From the NCBI GenBank assembly GCA_903912795.1, contig CAIWIS010000014.1:1-5258 (forward strand): a stretch of DNA of 5,258 nucleotides, in the 5' to 3' direction. Source of the stretch: an uncultured Bacteroidales bacterium. GTDB taxonomy: Bacteria > Bacteroidota > Bacteroidia > Bacteroidales > Paludibacteraceae. The translations under genes and the position numbers were made by a program. Below the pieces are notes generated by a model, which was not told the origin of the DNA, ran no database searches, and saw only the letters and a list, made by a program, of their open reading frames with translations. The stretch's first letter is position 1. Every line of letters begins with the position of its first letter. This document shows, one piece after another, positions 1-5,103 of the stretch.

Positions 1-73
1 GCCTCTTGTCGGATTCGAACCAACGACCCCGAGATTACAAATCACGTGCTCTGGCCAACTGAGCTAAAGAGGC
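1..73 (-). tRNA. tRNA-Thr (anticodon TGT), 3' end cut by the window edge
   Basis: Read on the minus strand, 73 nt fold into a complete cloverleaf. The acceptor stem GCCTCTT/AAGAGGC is perfect (7 bp). The D arm is GCTC/GAGC with the loop AGTTGGCCA. The anticodon arm is CGTGA-TTTGTAA-TCTCG, which places TGT at positions 34-36 (threonine). The variable loop is GGGTC and the T arm is GTTGG-TTCGAAT-CCGAC. The third base pair of the anticodon stem is a U-U mismatch (positions 29 and 41). The discriminator base and the CCA end, encoded or added, lie outside the window to the left. The gene follows the SRP RNA by about 4 nt on the same strand and has no promoter of its own, so it is probably processed from a shared transcript. 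Confidence 0.95.
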
Positions 74-76
74 AAG

Positions 77-175
77 TGGATAAGCCCCCTGTATCGCACC
101 GCTACAACCTACTACCCTTGCTGCGATCAAGCCCTGGGGGAGTTCGAAGGGAGCTAGTCGTACAGGACTTATCCG
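77..175 (-). ncRNA. ffs: Signal recognition particle RNA, small bacterial (4.5S-like) type
   Basis: This is the RNA scaffold of the SRP. It binds Ffh and helps the Ffh-FtsY complex to assemble while nascent membrane proteins are targeted. The two ends pair: GGATAAG (174-168) with CTTATCC (84-78), then CCTGTA with TACAGG, giving one long hairpin of about 97-100 nt. The apical arm shows the family hallmarks in order: AACTCCCCCAGG on the 5' side, then a 10-nt cap, then AGCAAGGGTA on the 3' side. CAGG and AGCA form the conserved symmetric Ffh-binding loop. The cap (132-123) reads GCUUGAUCGC, where the usual sequence has a GNRA-type GGAA tetraloop on a C-G pair. The exact mature ends are estimated from the terminal helix and from a Bacteroidetes promoter ending at 179. 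tRNA-Thr follows about 4 nt downstream. Confidence 0.88.
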
Positions 176-178
176 CCA

Positions 179-210
179 CAAAAGTAGTAATTTTGATGCA
201 TTCTGGCAAA
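179..210 (-). promoter_or_regulatory. Promoter of the SRP RNA-tRNA-Thr unit
   Basis: On the minus strand, TTTG (210-207) is followed after exactly 20 nt by TACTTTTG (186-179). This matches the Bacteroidetes housekeeping promoter TTTG-N19-21-TAnnTTTG. A start 5-6 nt downstream falls at about 174, the first base of the SRP RNA terminal helix. That supports both the promoter and the 5' end of the RNA. Confidence 0.85.
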
Positions 211-330
211 TGTTTTGTTGAAATATTTGCGATGAATCCATAAACTCTCTGATTTTTAGCAATATAAATTTTTAATGAAATAATTGACATGCACCAAACC
301 GAACAAAGTTGGTTTTAATAACACATAAAA

Positions 331-357
331 TTATTAAGTGATACTTCATTTGTTAAG
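331..357 (+). promoter_or_regulatory. Putative operator upstream of the XRE/cupin regulator gene (copy A)
   Basis: This 27-bp block matches 23 of 27 bases of the block at 960-986 upstream of the next gene, and all four differences are transitions. It contains TTAAG (334-338), five bases, then CTTCA (344-348), which is a near-perfect inverted repeat because CTTAA would be exact. A second TTAAG (353-357) lies 19 bp from the first. The block covers the expected -33 position of the promoter whose -7 box is at 367-374. Binding by the adjacent XRE protein, and hence autoregulation, is inferred. Confidence 0.7.
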
Positions 358-374
358 ATTATGTTTTATCTTTG
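343..374 (+). promoter_or_regulatory. Promoter of the XRE/cupin regulator gene
   Basis: TATCTTTG at 367-374 matches the Bacteroidetes -7 box TAnnTTTG exactly. No TTTG lies at the correct -33 spacing; ACTT/CTTC sits there instead, inside the putative operator. The only nearby TTTG (349-352) is 14 nt away, which is too close. Transcription would start near 380, giving a leader of about 15 nt before the ATG. The poor -33 box, overlapped by an operator, suggests regulated rather than constitutive use. Confidence 0.72.
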
Positions 375-394
375 CATTGTAAAACTCGAAAATA

Positions 395-943
395 ATGGAT
401 AGAATAGGTGAAAGAATAAAACGCATACGCGAGCACAAAGCATTGCAATTAAACGACTTAGCTAAACGTGTAGGTATTTCTCCTAGTGCTCTTTCGCAAA
501 TTGAAAAGGCTAAAACTTATCCATCGATAGTGACGCTTAAGCAAATAGCAGAAAATTTACAAACTACAGTAGGAGAGCTAATTGGCGAGAATGAATCTTT
601 GTTCAACAATCCTGTTTTTAGAAAAGAAGAAAATCTTTTTATAGAACTAAACGATTCTGGAACTGAGGTTTTTATTGTTTCGCAACATGATTTGTCTAAA
701 CAAATGGAAACATTTATGTTGAAATTTCATTTAAATTCGGATAGCCTCAATCTTTTTACACATCACAACGGACAGATATTTGGGTATTTACTTGAAGGTG
801 AATTGCAGTTTGAAATTGATAATAAAAGTTATGTTGTGCTTCCAGGCGATACCATTTATTTTAATAGTAAGCGCAATTTTCGCATTCAAAATATCTACAG
901 TGGCGAAAGTAAATTGCTTTGCACTTCTATAGCTTCCAAATAA
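395..943 (+). CDS. XRE-family transcriptional regulator with C-terminal cupin domain
   Basis: A 182-aa one-component regulator, the usual length for the HTH-cupin family, in which an N-terminal DNA-binding domain is joined to a small-molecule sensor. Residues 4-63 form the XRE helix-turn-helix: GERIKRIRE, then LNDLAKRVGISPSALSQIEK with the recognition helix at about 30-38, then TLKQIAENLQTTVGELI. Residues 105-178 form a single cupin barrel with YLLEGELQFEI (131-141) and LPGDTIYF (149-156). The usual metal ligands are mostly gone: the HxH...E stretch reads THH-NGQI (122-128), and the position of the second-motif histidine, about 160-162, reads RNF. The domain may therefore bind an organic ligand without metal. 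The ATG at 395 lies just after a -7 box, so the leader is only about 15 nt and no strong Shine-Dalgarno is visible, as is common in Bacteroidetes. The gene probably regulates itself and the next gene through the duplicated 27-bp operator. The effector is unknown. Confidence 0.92.
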   Translation: MDRIGERIKRIREHKALQLNDLAKRVGISPSALSQIEKAKTYPSIVTLKQIAENLQTTVGELIGENESLFNNPVFRKEENLFIELNDSGTEVFIVSQHDLSKQMETFMLKFHLNSDSLNLFTHHNGQIFGYLLEGELQFEIDNKSYVVLPGDTIYFNSKRNFRIQNIYSGESKLLCTSIASK

Positions 944-959
944 TATAAATATTGTTATT

Positions 960-986
960 TTATTAAGCAACACTTCATTTATTAAG
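960..986 (+). promoter_or_regulatory. Putative operator upstream of the DUF4914-type gene (copy B)
   Basis: Second copy of the 27-bp block. It has TTAAG (963-967), five bases, CTTCA (973-977), then TTAAG (982-986), with the same 19-bp spacing between the TTAAG elements as in copy A. It ends 10 nt before the -7 box, against 9 nt in copy A. The flanking sequence is not otherwise conserved, so the block stands out as a selected site rather than a recent duplication of the whole promoter. Confidence 0.7.
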
Positions 987-1004
987 CTAAAAGCATTATC
1001 TTTG
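972..1004 (+). promoter_or_regulatory. Promoter of the DUF4914-type gene
   Basis: TATCTTTG at 997-1004 is an exact TAnnTTTG -7 box, identical to that of the regulator gene. As there, the -33 position (about 972-976) holds ACTTC from the putative operator instead of TTTG. The predicted start near 1010 leaves a leader of about 36 nt. Having its own promoter, the gene need not depend on read-through from the regulator gene, and I see no convincing terminator between the two. Confidence 0.72.
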
Positions 1005-1045
1005 TGCCTGATTAGTTTTTTAATTATTGAAAAAGGTTTAATAAG

Positions 1046-2935
1046 ATGAGTACATTTATCTCCCAATTAGAAAGTAAGGGTATAGCTTTGCCCAGTGAAT
1101 TACATAATTTACTTAGCTCATGTAAAAGTTACACGGTTTACAATACTGTAGAGGAGCTTGCAGTGGCTGCAACAGGTGGAGCAAATAACAATTCGTTTGA
1201 AGTTAGTTATGATATTCCTGGTAAAGGGGTTGTTAAGGAAGTTATAGTTCATAAAGTAAGTAATGGTGTTTCGGCAAATTATGTTGATCCATATATGCGC
1301 CGCCGTGATCCTGATACCATGGCAATTGCCGACAACTTTCCTACCGACAAAGAAACATTTATAAATCGCTTTGGATATCCATTCGATAATCTGAAAGGTG
1401 AAACTTTTGATTGGTTGAAAGATCAAGATTTAGCCGTGTTTTTGTACTTTGCTGGTCGCGAAGGAATTGGTGTAGGTGGTATTGCCATTGCTCCTGCCAA
1501 TGCAGGTTTTTTTGCAATGGGTCTTGCAATGTTGCAAGTAATTATTCCAAGTACAAATATCCCAAATGATTTTACGCTTGATTCAATAATATATGTTGCA
1601 CCAACTTTTCGTCACACACATTTTGCCGGAAAGCAAGTTGTTGTACACAACAGAACTGCTAATAGACATGAGATTTTTGCGTACAATCTTTATCCGGGCC
1701 CAAGTGCCAAAAAAGGTTTGTATGGCGCTTTATTAACAAAAGGTGAAAAAGAAGGTTGGATAACAGCTCACTGCTCAACAGTTCAGGCTGTAAGTCCTTA
1801 CGATAATACTACTACATTTATGCACGAAGGTGCTAGTGGAGGTGGTAAAAGTGAAATGCTCCAGCATATATTACGCGAAGAAAATGGTCAAGTAATGATT
1901 GGTAGAAACATTATTTCAGGTGAAAAACGCTTAATCAATTTACCAATTTTCTCATCGTTTAATCCTGTGACTGATGATATGGCAATGTGCCATCCATCTA
2001 TACAGACAGGTAATGGAAAATTACGCGTTTTAGATGCTGAAAATGCTTGGTTTATACGTGTTGATAGTGTTTTGGAATATGGCGATGATCCGTTTTTGGA
2101 AAAAATTACGATTAAACCACCAAAACCATTGTTGTTCTTAAATTTAGAATCGCATCCTGATGGTACCGTTTTAATTTGGGATCATACAATGGATACGCCC
2201 GAAAAACGCTGTCCAAATCCACGTGTTATTTTACCTCGCGAAATTGTGCCTAATGTAATTGGTCATGCTGTGTCGGTTGATATACGTAGTTTTGGTGTAC
2301 GCACTCCTCCAAGTTCAATCGAAAATCCGAATTATGGTATTGTTGGACTTTTCCACTTACTACCACCAGCATTGGCTTGGTTATGGAGACTTGTATCGCC
2401 TCGTGGTCATGCTAATCCTAGTGTAACCGAAGGTACAGGCATGGGTTCGGAAGGAGTAGGTTCATATTGGCCATTTGCAACAGGAAAAATGGTTGAGCAT
2501 GCAAATATGTTATTGGAGCAAATTATAAGTACGCCATTAACACGTTACACATTAGTTCCTAACCAATATATTGGTGTATGGAAGGTAGGTTTTAAGCCAC
2601 AGCTTTTAATGCGTGAATACTTAACTCGTCGTGGAAATGCAAATTTACGAAAAGAACAATATCAAGAAGCTCGTTGTCCTCTATTAGGATATGAATTAAA
2701 TTATCTGACAATTGAAGGCGCAAAAATTCCTTCCCGTTTCTTAAAAGTGTACAAACAAGATGAAGTTGGGAAAGAAGGTTATGATGTGGGAGCTGAGAAA
2801 TTATACGATTTTTTCAAAACAGAACTAGCACAATATCTTACACCAGATTTAAACCCGAAAGGAAGAGAGATTATTGAAGCATGTTTGCGAGGAGCATCGG
2901 TTGAAGAATATGATCAAATGATACTTCCTGAATAA
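1046..2935 (+). CDS. DUF4914-type protein, apparently a divergent GTP-PEP carboxykinase-like enzyme
   Basis: A 629-aa, apparently soluble protein with no signal peptide or membrane segment. I assign it to DUF4914 from memory (family of about 630 aa, Bacteroidetes and some Clostridia). Its function is not established. Comparison with GTP-dependent PEP carboxykinase (rat numbering, from memory) shows colinear counterparts. YMRRRDPDTMA (83-93) resembles WLALTDPRDVA. SAKKG (220-224) matches the Lys243/244 region, and EGWITAHC (236-243) matches EGWLAEHM with His242 as the Mn ligand. GASGGGKS (262-269) is a canonical Walker A P-loop. VTDDMAM (308-314) resembles VGDDIAWM, with the acidic metal ligand at 310/311. 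GKLRVLDAENAWF (324-336) resembles GNLRAINPENGFF. CPNPR (389-393), FGVR (416-419) and MGSE (466-469) match HPNSR, FGGRR and MRSE. The Arg87 position reads Ile94, and the Phe-rich guanine loop is shortened. AAAAGG at 1031-1036, 9 nt upstream, may serve as RBS. The reaction is unknown; decarboxylation of oxaloacetate itself is doubtful. Confidence 0.85.
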   Translation: MSTFISQLESKGIALPSELHNLLSSCKSYTVYNTVEELAVAATGGANNNSFEVSYDIPGKGVVKEVIVHKVSNGVSANYVDPYMRRRDPDTMAIADNFPTDKETFINRFGYPFDNLKGETFDWLKDQDLAVFLYFAGREGIGVGGIAIAPANAGFFAMGLAMLQVIIPSTNIPNDFTLDSIIYVAPTFRHTHFAGKQVVVHNRTANRHEIFAYNLYPGPSAKKGLYGALLTKGEKEGWITAHCSTVQAVSPYDNTTTFMHEGASGGGKSEMLQHILREENGQVMIGRNIISGEKRLINLPIFSSFNPVTDDMAMCHPSIQTGNGKLRVLDAENAWFIRVDSVLEYGDDPFLEKITIKPPKPLLFLNLESHPDGTVLIWDHTMDTPEKRCPNPRVILPREIVPNVIGHAVSVDIRSFGVRTPPSSIENPNYGIVGLFHLLPPALAWLWRLVSPRGHANPSVTEGTGMGSEGVGSYWPFATGKMVEHANMLLEQIISTPLTRYTLVPNQYIGVWKVGFKPQLLMREYLTRRGNANLRKEQYQEARCPLLGYELNYLTIEGAKIPSRFLKVYKQDEVGKEGYDVGAEKLYDFFKTELAQYLTPDLNPKGREIIEACLRGASVEEYDQMILPE

Positions 2936-2963
2936 TATTTTACAAAAACTAAGAACACACGAA

Positions 2964-3001
2964 AAACCCCGATTATGTATTACAAAACATAATCGGGGTT
3001 T
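2964..3001. terminator. Bidirectional intrinsic terminator between convergent genes
   Basis: A perfect 15-bp stem, 2964-2978 paired with 2987-3001 (core CCCCGATTATG/CATAATCGGGG), encloses an 8-nt loop. On the plus strand it is followed by a T-rich run (3001-3012). On the minus strand the A-run at 2962-2966 supplies the U tract. It sits between the stop codon of the DUF4914-type gene and that of punA, and can serve both. Confidence 0.93.
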
Positions 3002-3024
3002 ATTTTTCTTTAAACGAGTTGATT

Positions 3025-3837
3025 TTAGAGTTCTGCAACCAGTTCTTTCATTATTTGAGTCATAAGTGGTTGTACTTTGTTTCCTATTTGTTGCACTTCT
3101 TCGTGTGTTACTTCCACTATTTTTCCAGGTACTCCAAGGTCGGTAATTATTGACATCCCAAAGCAACGAATACCCGCATGATTAGCCACAATTACTTCAG
3201 GAACAGTACTCATACCTACAGCATCACCACCAATAATTCGAAAATAACGATATTCTGCTTTTGTTTCGAAAGTTGGTCCTGTTGTACCAACATATACTCC
3301 TTCAACTACTTTAATGCTGTTACGAGCTGCAATGGCTTTTGCTTTTTTAATCAAATCGGTAGAGTATGCTTCACTCATATCCGGAAATCGAGTACCTAAT
3401 TCAGTATGATTTTTGCCACGTAACGGATGTTCTGGAAATAAGTTAATATGATCGGTAATAATCATAAGATCACCAATTTCAAAATCGGGATGTACGCCGC
3501 CCGAAGCATTGGATACTAATAAATTTTCTATCCCTATGGCTTTCATTACACGAACTGGGAAAGTAACTTGTTTCATATCATAGCCCTCGTAGTAATGAAA
3601 CCGTCCCTGCATTGCCAATACATCCACATTGCCTAATTTGCCAAAAATTAGTTTTCCGCTATGTCCTTCAACTGTTGAAACGGGGAAGTTTGGAATTGTT
3701 TCGTATGGTATTTCCGTTTTGTCGGTTATTTGTGTTACTAAATTTCCAAGTCCGGTTCCGAGAATAATTCCAGTTTTAGGCATTTTGGCAATTTTTGAAT
3801 TTAAAAAATCAGCTGTTTCTTGTATCAGTTTCAACAT
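3025..3837 (-). CDS. punA: Purine nucleoside phosphorylase, trimeric PNP family
   Basis: Cleaves purine (deoxy)nucleosides with phosphate to the free base and (deoxy)ribose 1-phosphate in cytosolic purine salvage. I chose the ATG at 3837 (270 aa, starting MLKLIQETADFL) because it gives the normal family length. The longer reading from 3894 adds 19 residues with no family character, all inside lpxK. Motifs seen: GTGLG (27-31) and VEGHSG (56-61), phosphate binding; GRFHYYEGY (78-86); NASGG (110-114); GTTGPTFET (184-192), with Glu191 as the base-binding glutamate; AVGMST (206-211); and THEEV with His245, which contacts the ribose. Where human PNP has Asn243, the protein reads SIITD (Asp233), a residue also found at this place in MTA phosphorylase, so base preference is uncertain. 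The start overlaps the lpxK end by 29 nt, pointing to one transcript and perhaps coupled translation. The 3' end is at the shared terminator. Confidence 0.95.
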   Translation of the reverse strand: MLKLIQETADFLNSKIAKMPKTGIILGTGLGNLVTQITDKTEIPYETIPNFPVSTVEGHSGKLIFGKLGNVDVLAMQGRFHYYEGYDMKQVTFPVRVMKAIGIENLLVSNASGGVHPDFEIGDLMIITDHINLFPEHPLRGKNHTELGTRFPDMSEAYSTDLIKKAKAIAARNSIKVVEGVYVGTTGPTFETKAEYRYFRIIGGDAVGMSTVPEVIVANHAGIRCFGMSIITDLGVPGKIVEVTHEEVQQIGNKVQPLMTQIMKELVAEL

Positions 3838-4885
3838 AATTCTGAATTGTTTGAGTGAATGTTTGATGTTTATTTTGTAAAAAGTCAATTTCAATAGGTA
3901 AGTAAAATGTGTAGCTTTTCAAGCTCTCAGGGTAGTGAGTAGATGATACTATTCGAGCAGCATCTTTTTCAGTAACTAATACAATTTTATTTTCCGATTG
4001 CAAATGTATGAATTTTTGCTCTATTTCAGCATAATTATTCATTGTGAAATTATGATGGTCTGGAAATAAAATTGATTCAACTGTGGCGTTTTTGCTTTCT
4101 AATTCTGTGATAATAGGTGTAGGCGACACAATTCCTGTAATTAATAATATATGTAAATTATTTAATTCCAAATGCTTATCTTGTGTTTCATTGTTTGGAA
4201 AAACTGATTGAATTGCACCGTATTTTATAGTTGAAAAAAATATTTTTTGTTGTGATAATGGGTTGATTTTTTTTGTAATAATATGCATTTCATTTGTTGA
4301 TAGGGTAGGAGAGCACTTCGTAACAATAATGATATCTGCACGATTTGCACCCGAAGGATGTTCTCTGAGTCTGCCAGCGGGCAATAATTTATCGTCGACA
4401 TACAAGTGGCTATAATCTGTAAGCAATATTTTGAGGCCAGGATTAATGTAGCGGTGCTGATAAGCATCATCCAGAACAATAGCATCCAATTTAGGCTGTA
4501 AATGTAACAATTGTTTTATTCCACGTACGCGTTTTTCATCAACAGCAACAGTAATGTCATTAAATTTTCGGAAAATCTGAAACGGCTCATCACCAATCGA
4601 ATAGCTGTCTGAGTTGCTGTTAGCTAATACAAAACCTTTCGTCATGCGTTTGTAACCACGGCTTAGCATGGCTACTTTTTTACCATTCAAAACACGTAGG
4701 ATAAATTCAACATGAGGCGTTTTGCCAGTGCCTCCCACGGCAAGGTTACCGACAGAAATGACAGGAATAGGCATTCTTTCGGATTTTAATAGCCTTACAT
4801 CAAACATCCAATTCCGAACGCAGGTTATCAATCCATAAACAATTGATAATGGGAGAAGTAAATTGATTTTTATGTTTTTTCTCAC
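3809..4885 (-). CDS. lpxK: Tetraacyldisaccharide 4'-kinase (lipid A biosynthesis)
   Basis: Transfers phosphate from ATP to the 4' position of the tetraacylated disaccharide 1-phosphate, making lipid IVA on the inner face of the cytoplasmic membrane. The protein is 358 aa, close to the family norm. Visible features are an N-terminal membrane-anchoring segment (about 8-22, LLLPLSIVYGLI), SVGNLAVGGTGKTP with the Walker A lysine at 55, SRGY (75-78), GDEP (98-101), LDDAYQHR with the Walker B aspartates 139/140, LPAGRLRE (168-175), NRADIIIVTK (181-190), FPDHHNF (274-280) and TEKDAARI (305-312). The start is uncertain. In this frame the first usable start is a GTG (4885-4883). An ATG at 4898 is out of frame because of an A6 run (T6 at 4875-4880 on the plus strand); one A fewer would give MVFLREKNIKINLLL. 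The gene leads the lpxK-punA unit. Confidence 0.94.
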   Translation of the reverse strand: MRKNIKINLLLPLSIVYGLITCVRNWMFDVRLLKSERMPIPVISVGNLAVGGTGKTPHVEFILRVLNGKKVAMLSRGYKRMTKGFVLANSNSDSYSIGDEPFQIFRKFNDITVAVDEKRVRGIKQLLHLQPKLDAIVLDDAYQHRYINPGLKILLTDYSHLYVDDKLLPAGRLREHPSGANRADIIIVTKCSPTLSTNEMHIITKKINPLSQQKIFFSTIKYGAIQSVFPNNETQDKHLELNNLHILLITGIVSPTPIITELESKNATVESILFPDHHNFTMNNYAEIEQKFIHLQSENKIVLVTEKDAARIVSSTHYPESLKSYTFYLPIEIDFLQNKHQTFTQTIQNYVETDTRNS

Positions 4886-4917
4886 GCAAGAATACCATTT
4901 TAATAATGAGTCAAATA

Positions 4918-4948
4918 CAAAGATACAGATTTTCTTTCCAATTGCAAT
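4918..4948 (-). promoter_or_regulatory. Promoter of lpxK-punA
   Basis: On the minus strand TATCTTTG (4925-4918) is an exact TAnnTTTG -7 box. ATTG (4948-4945) lies 19 nt upstream as a one-mismatch -33 TTTG. Transcription would begin near 4912, leaving about 27 nt before the GTG start at 4885 or about 14 nt before the out-of-frame ATG at 4898. Confidence 0.7.
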
Positions 4949-4992
4949 TTCAAACTGTTTTTATATACTCACTTTTTTACAATTAATGACAA

Positions 4993-5027
4993 AATTGAAA
5001 TGACTTAAATATAAAGTCTTTTCAATT
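4993..5027 (-). terminator. Possible weak terminator hairpin downstream of the partial phosphotransferase gene
   Basis: AATTGAAA (4993-5000) and GACTT (5002-5006) pair with AAGTC (5014-5018) and TTTCAATT (5020-5027), broken by one mismatch, around a 7-nt loop. The stem is A/T-rich and only a short U-run follows on the minus strand, so termination is likely weak. It lies between the stop at 5104 and the lpxK promoter, where a terminator would be expected. The rest of the non-coding stretch 4926-5103 shows nothing else I can support. Confidence 0.4.
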
Positions 5028-5103
5028 ATGTCTATTTTTTCTTACCTTTTCAAAAAAGCATCTAGAATATGGTTGGATGTGTAAATATATGGTTTGTAGG
5101 ATA

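Noticed and set aside
284..289. TTGACA as a sigma-70 -35 box
   Set aside because: No TATAAT lies at the right distance, and the other promoters here use the Bacteroidetes TAnnTTTG form, so this is a chance hexamer.
35..290. Short open frames of 62-75 codons on both strands over the tRNA/SRP region
   Set aside because: They run through the tRNA-Thr and SRP RNA genes and their promoter and have no protein-like features, so they are chance frames over RNA genes.
296..315. AAACC...GGTTT inverted repeat upstream of the regulator promoter
   Set aside because: Only 5 bp with a 10-nt loop and a weak T-run; too short to call a terminator or operator.
349..352. TTTG as the -33 box of the regulator promoter
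   Set aside because: It is only 14 nt from the -7 box instead of 19-21 and is not kept in the second operator copy (TTTA there).
944..959. A/T-rich partial inverted repeat after the regulator stop codon
   Set aside because: The pairing is interrupted and all A/T, with no stable stem, so I do not call a terminator between the two genes.
2849..3166. Minus-strand open frame of 105 codons over the convergent gene ends
   Set aside because: It crosses the terminator and overlaps both real genes out of frame; its composition is that of a shadow frame.
3838..3894. N-terminal 19-residue extension of PNP from an ATG at 3894
   Set aside because: The extra residues have no PNP character and lie wholly inside lpxK. 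The ATG at 3837 gives the standard 270-aa length and a typical first helix.
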